Made by a program: the position numbers and the translations under genes | Notes under the pieces: model-generated | The model's database searches: none | Told to the model about the DNA's origin: nothing | The model's input: only the letters and a program-made list of their open reading frames with translations | Origin: Winogradskyella luteola | Lineage (GTDB): Bacteria > Bacteroidota > Bacteroidia > Flavobacteriales > Flavobacteriaceae | DNA: 64,000 nucleotides | Reading direction: 5' to 3' | Assembly: GCF_019203985.1 (NCBI RefSeq) | Contig: NZ_JAGSPD010000008.1 | Location: 120,837 to 184,836 of the forward strand | Part shown: one piece after another, positions 7,846 to 17,225 of the stretch | How positions within the stretch are numbered: position 1 is the stretch's first letter | Layout: each line of letters begins with the position of its first letter

Positions 7846-9078
7846 ATGGAAAATGTAGCGTTAATTGAGTCATTTTCAGAATTTAAGGACGATAAGTTAA
7901 TAGATAGAGTTACGCTGATGGCGATTCTTGAAGATGTATTGCGTAATGCGTTAAAGAAGAAATATGGTGACGATGATAATTTTGATATTATTATAAATCC
8001 AGATAAAGGGGATTTAGAAATCTGGAGAAACCGTATTGTGGTTGCAGATGGTGAAGTTGAAGAACCTAACCAGGAAATCGCATTATCAGAAGCGCAAAAA
8101 ATAGAGCCAGATTTTGAAGTTGGTGAAGACGTTGCAGAAGAAGTCAAACTCGTCGATTTAGGAAGACGATCTATTTTAGCATTAAGACAGAACTTAATTT
8201 CTAAAATCCATGAGCACGATAACACAAATATATATAAGCATTTTAAGGAATTAGAAGGAGAAATATATACTGCAGAAGTACATCATATACGCCACAGAGC
8301 AATTATTTTATTAGATGATGATGGTAATGAGATCATTCTTCCAAAGGACAGACAAATTCCTTCAGACTTTTTTAGAAAAGGAGAAAATGTAAGAGGTATT
8401 ATTGAAAGTGTAGAATTAAAAGGAAGCAAGCCAGCAATCATTATGTCTAGAACATCACCATTGTTTTTAGAGAAGTTGTTTGAGCAAGAAATTCCAGAGG
8501 TCTTTGACGGTTTAATTACAGTTAAAAAAGTGGTTCGCATTCCTGGTGAAAAAGCTAAAGTTGCTGTAGATTCTTATGATGATAGAATTGACCCAGTTGG
8601 GGCTTGTGTCGGTATGAAAGGATCTCGTATTCATGGTATTGTACGCGAATTGGGTAATGAAAATATCGATGTAATCAACTATACAAACAATGTACAGCTT
8701 TTTGTAACCAGAGCATTAAGTCCTGCACGTGTAACATCATTAAAATTAGATGAAGAAAACATGCGTGCTGAGGTATTGTTAAAACCAGAGGAAGTTTCAA
8801 AAGCCATTGGTAGAGGTGGCCATAACATCCGCTTAGCTGGTCAGTTAACGGGTTATGAAATAGACGTATTTAGAGAAGGTGCTGAAGAAGATGTAGAATT
8901 AAAAGAATTCTCTGATGAAATTGACGCATGGATTATTGACGAATTTAGCAAAGCAGGTTTAGATACCGCAAAAAGTATTTTAGAGCAAGACGTTAACGAT
9001 TTAGTAAAACGTACAGATTTAGAAGAAGAAACAATATTAGAGGTCATTAGAATTCTAAAAGAAGAATTTGAAGACTAA
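7846..9078 (+). CDS. nusA: Transcription termination/antitermination factor NusA
   Basis: 410 residues. An N-terminal RNA polymerase-binding domain (1-125) is followed by an S1 domain (about 130-200) and two KH domains, with GMKGSRIHGIV near 258 and GRGGHNIRLAGQLTG near 325. The C-terminus is a short acidic tail without the AR1/AR2 repeats of enterobacterial NusA, which is usual for Bacteroidota. NusA modulates pausing, termination and antitermination by binding RNA polymerase and nascent RNA. It lies between rimP and infB and is expressed with them. Confidence 0.96.
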   Translation: MENVALIESFSEFKDDKLIDRVTLMAILEDVLRNALKKKYGDDDNFDIIINPDKGDLEIWRNRIVVADGEVEEPNQEIALSEAQKIEPDFEVGEDVAEEVKLVDLGRRSILALRQNLISKIHEHDNTNIYKHFKELEGEIYTAEVHHIRHRAIILLDDDGNEIILPKDRQIPSDFFRKGENVRGIIESVELKGSKPAIIMSRTSPLFLEKLFEQEIPEVFDGLITVKKVVRIPGEKAKVAVDSYDDRIDPVGACVGMKGSRIHGIVRELGNENIDVINYTNNVQLFVTRALSPARVTSLKLDEENMRAEVLLKPEEVSKAIGRGGHNIRLAGQLTGYEIDVFREGAEEDVELKEFSDEIDAWIIDEFSKAGLDTAKSILEQDVNDLVKRTDLEEETILEVIRILKEEFED

Positions 9079-9182
9079 ATAGCAGTTTAACTTTAAAACT
9101 TTAAAATAATGAATTCATTTAAACGAGTTCAATAAAAAGTTAGATTGATATAAAACAGATTTAAGTATATTACAGGCAATTT

Positions 9183-11882
9183 ATGGCTCAAATTAGAATT
9201 AATAAAGTATTAAGGGAATTAAATATCTCATTAGATCGTGCTGTAGACTTTTTAGAGTCAAAAGGTATCGAGATTGAGAAAAGCCCTAATACAAAAATTT
9301 CGCAAGAGGTTTATGACACGCTTTCTGATGAATTTCAGACGGATGCAACTAAGCGTGAAAAAGCCCAAGAAGTGAGTGAAGCAAAGCTCAAGGAAAAAGA
9401 AGAGCTTCGTGAAAAGCGCGAACGCGAAATTGAAGAAAAAGAAAAGAAAGAAGCCGCTAAAGAAGCTGTAGTTAAGGCTAAGGCAGAACTCGATGGGCCA
9501 AAGCAAGTTGGTAAAATAGATTTAGATAAAAAGCCAAAGGCTAAAGAAGAAGAGAAGAAGAAAGAAGAAGAAAAGCCAGAAGCTAAAAAGACGGTTGCCA
9601 AAACAGATAAACCAGTTGAAAAGCCAAAAGAGAAGCAAGAGAAGCCCAAAAAAGAAGTTAAGAAAGTTGTAGAGACCAGAAAAGAAAAACTCGAAAAAGA
9701 AGATGGGTCTGGTGCACCAGCAGAAGAAACTTTAAAAACGCAATACAAAAAACTTTCTGGACCTACGGCTACAGGGAAGAAGATAGACCTCTCAAAATTC
9801 GAGAAACCAAAAAAGAAAAAGGAAGAAAAATCAACTTCTAATGATGGTAATAAGCGCAAAAGACGCCGAATTAGTAAAGGAGGAAATGATCGTGGTGGTA
9901 AACCTAATTTCGACAATAGAAGAGGAGGAGGAAAAGGAAGAGGAAATTCGAGACCAAAAGCGGTTAAGGAAGAACCAAGCGAGGAAGAAGTACAAAAGCA
10001 AATTCGTGAGACTTTAGAAAAACTCCAAGGAAAATCCAGTAAAGGAAAAGGAGCCAAATACCGTAGAGAAAAAAGAGATCAGCACCGTCAGCAGACAGAA
10101 ATTGATCAAGAAATAGCAGCAGCAGAAAGTAAAACCCTTAAGGTTACCGAATTTGTAACGGTAAGTGAAGTGGCTACAATGATGGATGTTGGTGTTACCG
10201 AAATCATTTCAGCATGTATGTCTTTGGGCATGATGGTAACCATGAACCAACGATTAGACGCAGAAACACTTTCTATTGTTGCGGAAGAATTTGGTTATTC
10301 AGTAGAATTTGTAACGGCAGATATTGAAGAATCCATTGAAGAGGTAGAGGATGATCCTAAAGATTTAAAACCTCGCGCACCAATTGTAACGGTAATGGGC
10401 CACGTTGACCATGGTAAGACATCGCTCTTGGATTACATTCGTGAAGAAAATGTAATTGCTGGGGAATCGGGTGGAATTACACAACATATCGGAGCTTATG
10501 GCGTACAGTTAGAAGGTGGACAAAAAATAGCATTTTTAGACACACCGGGTCACGAAGCTTTTACAGCGATGCGTGCTCGTGGTGCCCAAGTCACAGATAT
10601 TGCGATTATTGTTGTAGCAGCAGATGATGCGATAATGCCACAAACCAAAGAAGCGATTTCGCATGCACAAGCTGCTGGAGTTCCTATTGTCTTCGCTATT
10701 AACAAAATTGATAAACCAGATGCTAATCCAGAAAAAGTAAAAGAAGGTTTGGCAGGCATGAATTTATTGGTTGAAGATTGGGGAGGAAAAATTCAGTCGC
10801 ATGATATTTCGGCCAAATTCGGAACAGGAGTCAAAGAATTACTTGAAAAAGTTTTACTTGAAGCAGAACTGTTAGAATTAAAAGCAAATCCTTCAAAACC
10901 AGCTGTTGGAACTGTTGTTGAAGCTTACTTAGATAAAGGTAGAGGTTATGTATCTACAATCTTAGTACAAGCAGGTACTTTAAGAGTGGGAGACTATGTT
11001 TTAGCAGGAAAAAATAGTGGTAAGGTAAAAGCAATGCATGATGAGCGTGGTCATGATATTGAAGAAGCTGGCCCGTCAACACCAGTATCGATCTTAGGAT
11101 TGGACGGTGCGCCACAAGCAGGTGATAAGTTTAATGTATTTGAAGACGAGCGTGAAGCAAAGCAAATTGCAGCAAAACGTACGCAATTGCAACGAGAGCA
11201 ATCAGTAAGAACGCAAAAACGTTTAACCTACGAAGAAATTGGTCGTCGTATTGCGCTAGGTACATTTAAGGAATTAAACATTATCCTAAAAGGGGATGTT
11301 GATGGTTCGGTTGAAGCATTAACGGATTCATTCCAAAAATTATCTACTGAAGAGATTGAGGTAAATATTATACATAAGGGTGTTGGCGCGATTACTGAAA
11401 GTGATGTGTTATTAGCAACGGCCTCTGATGCAATTATTGTCGGATTTAATGTAAGGCCTGTCGGTAATGCCAGATCTATTGCAGATAAGGAAGAAATCGA
11501 TATCCGTACATACTCAATTATCTACGCAGCCATTAATGATCTTAAGGATGCAATGGAAGGTATGTTGTCACCAGAAGTTAAGGAAGAAGTTACCGGTACT
11601 GCAGAAATAAGAGAAACTTTTAAGATTTCTAAAATAGGAACGATCGCTGGTTGTATGGTTACTAATGGTAAAATATTTAGAAACTCTGGTATTCGATTGA
11701 TTAGAGATGGTGTGGTTATTCACACAGGTGAATTGGCATCGTTGAAACGATTTAAAGATGATGTTAAGGAAGTTTCTAAAGGTTACGATTGTGGTATACA
11801 AGTTAAGGGTTATAATGATATCAAAGAAGGAGACATTATAGAAGCATTCCAAGAGGTTGAGGTTAAAAAGAAACTTAAATAA
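9183..11882 (+). CDS. infB: Translation initiation factor IF-2
   Basis: 899 residues. The first 55 residues form an IF2_N-like helical domain ([23 protein letters not shown]). A long Lys/Glu-rich linker follows (about 60-300), then the second N-domain (about 315-375), the GTPase domain, and domains II-IV. GTPase motifs are clear: GHVDHGKTS (G1, near 404), DTPGHEAF (G3) and NKID (G4). IF2 positions initiator tRNA on the ribosome and promotes subunit joining. It is the last gene of the operon, with a hairpin terminator 20 bp after the stop. Confidence 0.97.
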   Translation: MAQIRINKVLRELNISLDRAVDFLESKGIEIEKSPNTKISQEVYDTLSDEFQTDATKREKAQEVSEAKLKEKEELREKREREIEEKEKKEAAKEAVVKAKAELDGPKQVGKIDLDKKPKAKEEEKKKEEEKPEAKKTVAKTDKPVEKPKEKQEKPKKEVKKVVETRKEKLEKEDGSGAPAEETLKTQYKKLSGPTATGKKIDLSKFEKPKKKKEEKSTSNDGNKRKRRRISKGGNDRGGKPNFDNRRGGGKGRGNSRPKAVKEEPSEEEVQKQIRETLEKLQGKSSKGKGAKYRREKRDQHRQQTEIDQEIAAAESKTLKVTEFVTVSEVATMMDVGVTEIISACMSLGMMVTMNQRLDAETLSIVAEEFGYSVEFVTADIEESIEEVEDDPKDLKPRAPIVTVMGHVDHGKTSLLDYIREENVIAGESGGITQHIGAYGVQLEGGQKIAFLDTPGHEAFTAMRARGAQVTDIAIIVVAADDAIMPQTKEAISHAQAAGVPIVFAINKIDKPDANPEKVKEGLAGMNLLVEDWGGKIQSHDISAKFGTGVKELLEKVLLEAELLELKANPSKPAVGTVVEAYLDKGRGYVSTILVQAGTLRVGDYVLAGKNSGKVKAMHDERGHDIEEAGPSTPVSILGLDGAPQAGDKFNVFEDEREAKQIAAKRTQLQREQSVRTQKRLTYEEIGRRIALGTFKELNIILKGDVDGSVEALTDSFQKLSTEEIEVNIIHKGVGAITESDVLLATASDAIIVGFNVRPVGNARSIADKEEIDIRTYSIIYAAINDLKDAMEGMLSPEVKEEVTGTAEIRETFKISKIGTIAGCMVTNGKIFRNSGIRLIRDGVVIHTGELASLKRFKDDVKEVSKGYDCGIQVKGYNDIKEGDIIEAFQEVEVKKKLK

Positions 11883-11900
11883 AATTATATCAAACAAAAA

Positions 11901-11926
11901 AGCGACTGTAAAAAGTCGCTTTTTTT
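11901..11926 (+). terminator. Intrinsic terminator after infB
   Basis: Stem AGCGACT (11901-11907) / AGTCGCT (11914-11920), loop GTAAAA, flanked by A6 upstream and a T run downstream to 11926. It ends the rimP-nusA-infB transcript and, because of the A run on the left, could also work for the convergent SPOR gene. Confidence 0.9.
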
Positions 11927-11953
11927 ATGCAAATTATTTTAGTCGTATCTAAC

Positions 11954-12337
11954 TTATTTTTTATCCGTTTTGGGCTGAAAAATAATAGCGTTCATATAAT
12001 CCTTTTTAATTTTAGCTAAAGCTCTGTCGGCTTCTAAACGTGTGGCAAAGTTACCAACCCAAACCTTGTAGTTTGGTGTATTCCAAACGATTTCCACGGG
12101 CCATTCGCCATAAGCATTTAAAAAATTGATTTTCTCACGTTTGGCTCTATCGGGATCAACACTTTGGTACACCTGTATTCTATAGACCTTAGTGGTTTTA
12201 ATATCTTTTTTATACTCTAATAGCTTGTCAATATCACTATCTTGTTCCACGTTCACTTTTCCTTGCTGTGCATTAATAGAAACGGTAAATGCAAGCAGTA
12301 GCGTTAAAAGGCTTAAATATTTGGTTTTAAATACCAT
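11954..12337 (-). CDS. Small exported SPOR-domain protein
   Basis: 127 residues from the ATG at 12337 (MVFKTKYLSLLTLLLAF). An N-terminal signal peptide ends near AQQG, then a short linker, then a SPOR-type repeat from about residue 45: YRIQVYQSVDPDRAKREKI and a second half YKVWVGNFATRLEADRAL. SPOR domains bind peptidoglycan glycan strands stripped of stem peptides, typically at division sites; here the protein would be periplasmic. It is monocistronic and divergent from the act operon. In-frame codons upstream of 12337 lack a signal-like start and were not used. Confidence 0.82.
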   Translation of the reverse strand: MVFKTKYLSLLTLLLAFTVSINAQQGKVNVEQDSDIDKLLEYKKDIKTTKVYRIQVYQSVDPDRAKREKINFLNAYGEWPVEIVWNTPNYKVWVGNFATRLEADRALAKIKKDYMNAIIFQPKTDKK

Positions 12338-12459
12338 AATTATTTTGTTTTGATGCAAAGGTATATTATTCAACGGTATTGTGATAAAAATTTTATTTAG
12401 AATAGGTATAAATTAGATATTAACACTTCTCTAAGATTTTCAAAATCGACTTTAAATGT

Positions 12460-12467
12460 TACTTTTG
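12460..12467 (+). promoter_or_regulatory. Candidate -7 box for the act-cox operon
   Basis: TACTTTTG fits TAnnTTTG and lies 80 bp before the preferred actA start. No good TTG is found at the expected -33 position, so this is a tentative call. Confidence 0.4.
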
Positions 12468-12547
12468 CAAGAGTTTTTACAAACATGTTTTTTCACTTTT
12501 TAATGAAAAAATCGTACCAAAGTTTAGAAGATAATTCAACCATTAAT

Positions 12548-13858
12548 ATGAAACAGGTGATCTACCGTAATTTAACCTCAAAGATTCTTCATTTAGGTTT
12601 TATTTTATTACTCACGTTTTCAACCTCACTTATAGCTCAAGATGGTGATCCAGCAAATGGAAAATCCTTGTTCAATACCAATTGTGCGGCTTGTCATAAA
12701 TTAGATAAACCAATGACTGGGCCTGCGTTAAGAAACGTAGAGGCAAGATTGGCAGAGGAAGAAGGCTTAGACCGAGAATGGCTAAATGCTTGGATTCGTA
12801 ACAGTGCTGCAATGATAAAGGCTGGCGATGCATACGCAGTTAAGATTTATAATGAATACAACCAAACGGCAATGACGGCTTTCCCAACATTGACCGATAA
12901 AGATATTTCGGATATCTTGGCTTACACGGCACAAGAAGTAGACCCTTGTATTGCTAATCCCCAGCCAGGTTGTCCAAATTATGTTGCAAATACTGGTGGC
13001 GGTGGCGGAGATCAAGGTGGAGTTTCAAACAATTTAATTCTCGGAGCTTTAGCGGTTTTATTCGGTTTATTAGCTATGGCACTTGTTTTGGTTAAGCGCA
13101 CATTAAATCGCTTTGCTGAAGCTAAAGGGCTTGAGGCTGTAACTGAAACCAAAGGTACGCCACTATGGAAAGCTTTTGTGCAAAATCAGTTCTTGGTATT
13201 GGTTACTGCAATTTTCTTCTTGTTGGCAAGTGGTTATTTTGTATATGGTTACTTTATGCAGGTTGGTGTAGATCAAGGTTACGAGCCTGTTCAGCCAATT
13301 CATTATTCACATAGAATACATGCTGGTGATAATGGTATTGATTGTAAATATTGTCACTCTTCAGCTAGAGTGAGTAAGCATTCAGGTATTCCATCACTCA
13401 ATATATGTATGAACTGTCATAAATCAATCAGTGAAGTGGCACCTGCAACTTTAGCGGAAGGAAAAGAATACGGTGTAGATTACAACGCTGAAATCCAAAA
13501 GCTATATGATGCTGTAGGATGGGACGGTACAGCTTATACAGGAGATTCTAAACCAGTGAAATGGATTAGAATTCATAACCTACCAGATTTTGCTTATTTT
13601 AATCACTCGCAGCACGTATCTGTTGCTGGGATTGAGTGTCAGACCTGTCACGGTCCTGTTGAAGAAATGGAAATAATGTACCAACACTCACCATTAACTA
13701 TGGGTTGGTGTATTAACTGTCACAGAGAAACAAACGTAAAAGTTAAAGATAACGAGTACTATACAAAGATACACGAGCAATTATCTAAAAAGTATGGTGT
13801 TGAGCAGTTAACTGCGGCACAGATGGGCGGATTAGAATGTGGTAAGTGCCACTATTAA
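12548..13858 (+). CDS. actA: Alternative complex III subunit ActA, multiheme cytochrome c
   Basis: 436 residues from ATG 12548 (MKQVIYRNL, signal-like helix ending near AQDG). Six CxxCH heme-c sites are visible: one in an N-terminal class I cytochrome domain (CAACH), then, after a membrane span near 160-180 and another near 210-235, five in the C-terminal region (CKYCH, CMNCH, CQTCH, CINCH, CGKCH). ActA is the multiheme electron-transfer subunit of alternative complex III, which oxidises menaquinol and passes electrons to a terminal oxidase. An earlier in-frame ATG at 12485 would place about 20 charged residues ahead of the signal and is less likely. First gene of the actABCDEF-coxBA operon. 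Confidence 0.92.
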   Translation: MKQVIYRNLTSKILHLGFILLLTFSTSLIAQDGDPANGKSLFNTNCAACHKLDKPMTGPALRNVEARLAEEEGLDREWLNAWIRNSAAMIKAGDAYAVKIYNEYNQTAMTAFPTLTDKDISDILAYTAQEVDPCIANPQPGCPNYVANTGGGGGDQGGVSNNLILGALAVLFGLLAMALVLVKRTLNRFAEAKGLEAVTETKGTPLWKAFVQNQFLVLVTAIFFLLASGYFVYGYFMQVGVDQGYEPVQPIHYSHRIHAGDNGIDCKYCHSSARVSKHSGIPSLNICMNCHKSISEVAPATLAEGKEYGVDYNAEIQKLYDAVGWDGTAYTGDSKPVKWIRIHNLPDFAYFNHSQHVSVAGIECQTCHGPVEEMEIMYQHSPLTMGWCINCHRETNVKVKDNEYYTKIHEQLSKKYGVEQLTAAQMGGLECGKCHY

Positions 13859-13935
13859 GAATTAAAGAATTACGATTGACGAATTATGAAAGTTGATACT
13901 AACATAATCGTAAATCAAAAATCATAAATAACAAT

Positions 13936-16900
13936 ATGTCATCAAACAAGAAATACTGGAAAAGTGTTGAAGAGCTAAACGAAAACAGCTCTATTGTTGA
14001 GACGCTACAACAAAATGAATTTGTGGAAGCAATTCCAACAGATGAATTTTTAGGAGATAAAGAATCTTTAGAGTCTTCATCTACATCGCGTCGTGATTTC
14101 TTAAAATACGTTGGGTTCAGTACAGCTGCCGCTTCATTAGCTGCTTGTGAGGGGCCAGTGATAAAGTCAATTCCTTACGTAGTACAACCAACGGAAATTA
14201 TTCCAGGTGTTGCCAACTATTATGCGACAACAATTGCAAATGGATTTGATTTCGCTAGTGTTTTAGTGAAGACAAGAGAAGGGCGACCAATTAAAATCGA
14301 GAACAATACAGACGCTGCTACCAATGGTATAGCTAATGCAAGAGTCAATGCTTCGGTTTTAGGATTGTACGATAACTTAAGGGTAAAGACTCCGATGAAA
14401 GGAGATGCTAAAATCTCTTGGGATACCTTTATGTCCGAAACGACTTCAAAATTAAATGGACTAGCTGACGGAAAACAAATTGTTTTCTTAACAGCGACGA
14501 TGCCAAGTCCATCAACAAATAAATTAATTTCAGAATTTGCATCAAAATATGGTAACGTAAAGCACGTGGCTTACGATGCGGTTTCAGAATCAGCAACTTT
14601 AGATGCTTACGAAGCCAAGTATGGTAAACGAGGAATGGCTAATTACGATTTCTCTAAAGCCAAGACCATAGTTTCTGTTGGTGCTGATTTCTTAGGTGAT
14701 TGGCAAGGTGGTGGTTTTGAGTCGGCTTATGCTAAGAAACGTGTTCCAGACCATGGTAAAATGTCTCGTCATATTCAGTTTGAATCGAATATGTCTTTAT
14801 CTGGTGCAAATGCAGATAAGCGCGTGCCTATGACACCGAGCCAACAGCGTTTAGCTCTAGCAAAATTATATAGCTATGTTACAGGAAATTCTGTAGGAGG
14901 TGGAAATCTTCCTGAAGGATTAGATGCTGCCATAAAAGCTGCTGCTAAAGAATTAAGTACAGCAGGTAGTAATGCTGTTGTAGTTACAGGCATTCAAGAT
15001 GTTAATGCACAAACAACTGTTTTAGAAATCAATGCTCATTTACGAAGTAAAGCGTTTGACCCTAAAACAACAATATATACAAGACAGGGAAGCGATAAAG
15101 CCGTAATGCAATTAGTTGCGGATATGAAAGCTGGCAAGGTTGGAGCCATTATTATGAATGGTGTTAATCCAATGTATACATTGCAAAATGCATCAGACTT
15201 TGCTGAAGGTTTAGCGAAAACGGAATTATCAGTTGCGTTCTCAATGAAGCAAGATGAAACAGCTTCTAACTGCCAATATATTGCTGCAACTCCTCATAAC
15301 TTAGAATCTTGGGGTGATTACGAATTAAAGTCTGGTCATTATTCAATGATGCAGCCAACGATCCGCCCGCTATTTGATACAAAGCAATTTCAAGAAGTGC
15401 TTCTAGCATGGAACGGGAATAGTACTTCTTATAGAGATTATATTAAATCCTACTGGACAAGTAATATCTTAGGTGGCGCTTCATTTAACAAGGCGATTCA
15501 AGATGGTGTGTTTGTGGTTGGTGGATCAGGAAATGGTTCTGGTAATGGTTCATCTACAGTTACAACAACGACAGAATTAAAAGATAAAAAAGATAGAACA
15601 TTTGTTGGTGGTATTATTCACGATGTTGCCGTAGGTGTTGGTATAAAAGAAGAGGATAAGGACGAATATGTCACTACAACAACATCTACCACTGTAAATA
15701 ATGGTGGTTCTGCTGGTTTAGGTTCAGTTTTATCTGGTGGGGATGCTGCTAGAGCTTTAGCGAGTTCTGCAAAATCTCAAGGAGGCATGGAACTTTCACT
15801 TTATACCAAAATAGGTATGGGAGACGGTCAGCAAGCTAATAATCCTTGGTTACAGGAATTTCCAGACCCAATTACAAGAACCACTTGGGATAACTATTTA
15901 ACAGTTTCTCAAGCTGATGCTGATAAGTTAGAGTTGAAAAACTGGAATGTTGCCAATGGCGGACTAAACGGTAGTTATGCTAACGTTACCGTTAATGGAG
16001 TCACTGTTGAGAATGTACCGGTAATCATTCAACCAGGACAAGCCAAAGGCTCTGTTGGTTTAGCATTTGGATATGGAAGAACATCCGATGCGCTTAAAAA
16101 GGAAATGAAAACAGGTGTTAATGCCTATCCTTTATACCAAGACTTCAATACAGTACAAAACGTAACTATTGAGAAAGTTACTGGCGAGCACGAGTTTGCT
16201 TGTGTGCAGTTGCACAATACTTTAATGGGTCGTGGCGACATCATTAAAGAAACGACATTAGAAATTTTCAATACTAAGGATAAACATGTTTGGAATGAAG
16301 TTCCTGTGGTATCCTTAAACCATATAGAAACTCCTGTAACCTCTCCAGATGTAGATTTATGGGACGAATTTGACCGTTCTGTTGGTCACCACTTTAACTT
16401 ATCTATAGACTTAAATGCTTGTACAGGTTGTGGAGCTTGTGTTATTGCATGTCATGCAGAAAACAATGTGCCTGTAGTTGGTAAAACTGAAATGAGACGA
16501 AGTAGAGATATGCACTGGTTGCGTATTGATAGATATTATTCATCTCAAGACTCATTTGAAGGGGATAATGAAAAGAAAGATAATATTTCCGGATTGAATA
16601 GTTCATTAAGTGAATTTGGTGAAATGGAAAGCCCTGCAGACAATCCACAAGTCGCATTCCAACCTGTAATGTGTCAGCACTGTAATCATGCTCCTTGTGA
16701 AACGGTTTGCCCCGTTGCAGCAACAGCACATGGTCGTCAAGGTCAAAACCACATGGCATACAACCGTTGTGTAGGTACAAGATATTGTGCTAACAACTGT
16801 CCATATAAAGTGCGTCGTTTCAACTGGTTCTTATACAATAAGAATGATGAGTTTGATTACTACATGAATGATGATTTAGGACGTATGGTATTAAATCCGG

Positions 16901-17196
16901 ATGTTACTGTAAGATCTCGTGGAGTGATGGAAAAATGTTCTATGTGTATTCAGAAAACACAAAAAACAATTCTTGATGCTAAGCGTGAAGGCCGTCCTGT
17001 TAAGGATGGTGAATTCCAAACGGCTTGTTCTGCAGCTTGTGGAAATGGAGCTATGGTGTTTGGGGACATCAATGATAAAGACAGCAAAATAGCTGAATTA
17101 AAAGACGATAATAGAGCGTATCACTTACTAGAGCATGTTGGTGTAAAACCAAATGTGGTATATCAGACCAAAGTAAGAAATACAGCTAAAGCATAA
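13936..17196 (+). CDS. actB: Alternative complex III subunit ActB, molybdopterin-oxidoreductase-like iron-sulfur protein
   Basis: 1,086 residues. A twin-arginine-type signal (SRRDFLKYVGFS) begins near residue 53 and is followed by a lipobox-like AACEG near 75. The large N-terminal part resembles molybdopterin oxidoreductases, although in known ACIII this domain carries no molybdenum cofactor. The C-terminal part (from about 815) is a ferredoxin-like module with CTGCGACVIACHAEN, CQHCNHAPCETVCP, CVGTRYCANNCP and CSMC...CSAAC clusters, fitting three [4Fe-4S] and one [3Fe-4S] centre. A Ser/Thr/Gly-rich low-complexity insertion lies at about 529-616. The protein relays electrons to ActA on the periplasmic side. 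Confidence 0.94.
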   Translation: MSSNKKYWKSVEELNENSSIVETLQQNEFVEAIPTDEFLGDKESLESSSTSRRDFLKYVGFSTAAASLAACEGPVIKSIPYVVQPTEIIPGVANYYATTIANGFDFASVLVKTREGRPIKIENNTDAATNGIANARVNASVLGLYDNLRVKTPMKGDAKISWDTFMSETTSKLNGLADGKQIVFLTATMPSPSTNKLISEFASKYGNVKHVAYDAVSESATLDAYEAKYGKRGMANYDFSKAKTIVSVGADFLGDWQGGGFESAYAKKRVPDHGKMSRHIQFESNMSLSGANADKRVPMTPSQQRLALAKLYSYVTGNSVGGGNLPEGLDAAIKAAAKELSTAGSNAVVVTGIQDVNAQTTVLEINAHLRSKAFDPKTTIYTRQGSDKAVMQLVADMKAGKVGAIIMNGVNPMYTLQNASDFAEGLAKTELSVAFSMKQDETASNCQYIAATPHNLESWGDYELKSGHYSMMQPTIRPLFDTKQFQEVLLAWNGNSTSYRDYIKSYWTSNILGGASFNKAIQDGVFVVGGSGNGSGNGSSTVTTTTELKDKKDRTFVGGIIHDVAVGVGIKEEDKDEYVTTTTSTTVNNGGSAGLGSVLSGGDAARALASSAKSQGGMELSLYTKIGMGDGQQANNPWLQEFPDPITRTTWDNYLTVSQADADKLELKNWNVANGGLNGSYANVTVNGVTVENVPVIIQPGQAKGSVGLAFGYGRTSDALKKEMKTGVNAYPLYQDFNTVQNVTIEKVTGEHEFACVQLHNTLMGRGDIIKETTLEIFNTKDKHVWNEVPVVSLNHIETPVTSPDVDLWDEFDRSVGHHFNLSIDLNACTGCGACVIACHAENNVPVVGKTEMRRSRDMHWLRIDRYYSSQDSFEGDNEKKDNISGLNSSLSEFGEMESPADNPQVAFQPVMCQHCNHAPCETVCPVAATAHGRQGQNHMAYNRCVGTRYCANNCPYKVRRFNWFLYNKNDEFDYYMNDDLGRMVLNPDVTVRSRGVMEKCSMCIQKTQKTILDAKREGRPVKDGEFQTACSAACGNGAMVFGDINDKDSKIAELKDDNRAYHLLEHVGVKPNVVYQTKVRNTAKA

Positions 17197-17225
17197 ATAA
17201 AAATTAAAGAAACACGTATATAATT

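Noticed and set aside
9335..10057. A 240-codon open frame on the minus strand opposite infB
   Set aside because: It encodes only Ser/Phe/Leu-rich low-complexity sequence, the complement of the Lys/Glu-rich IF2 linker. It is a shadow of infB.
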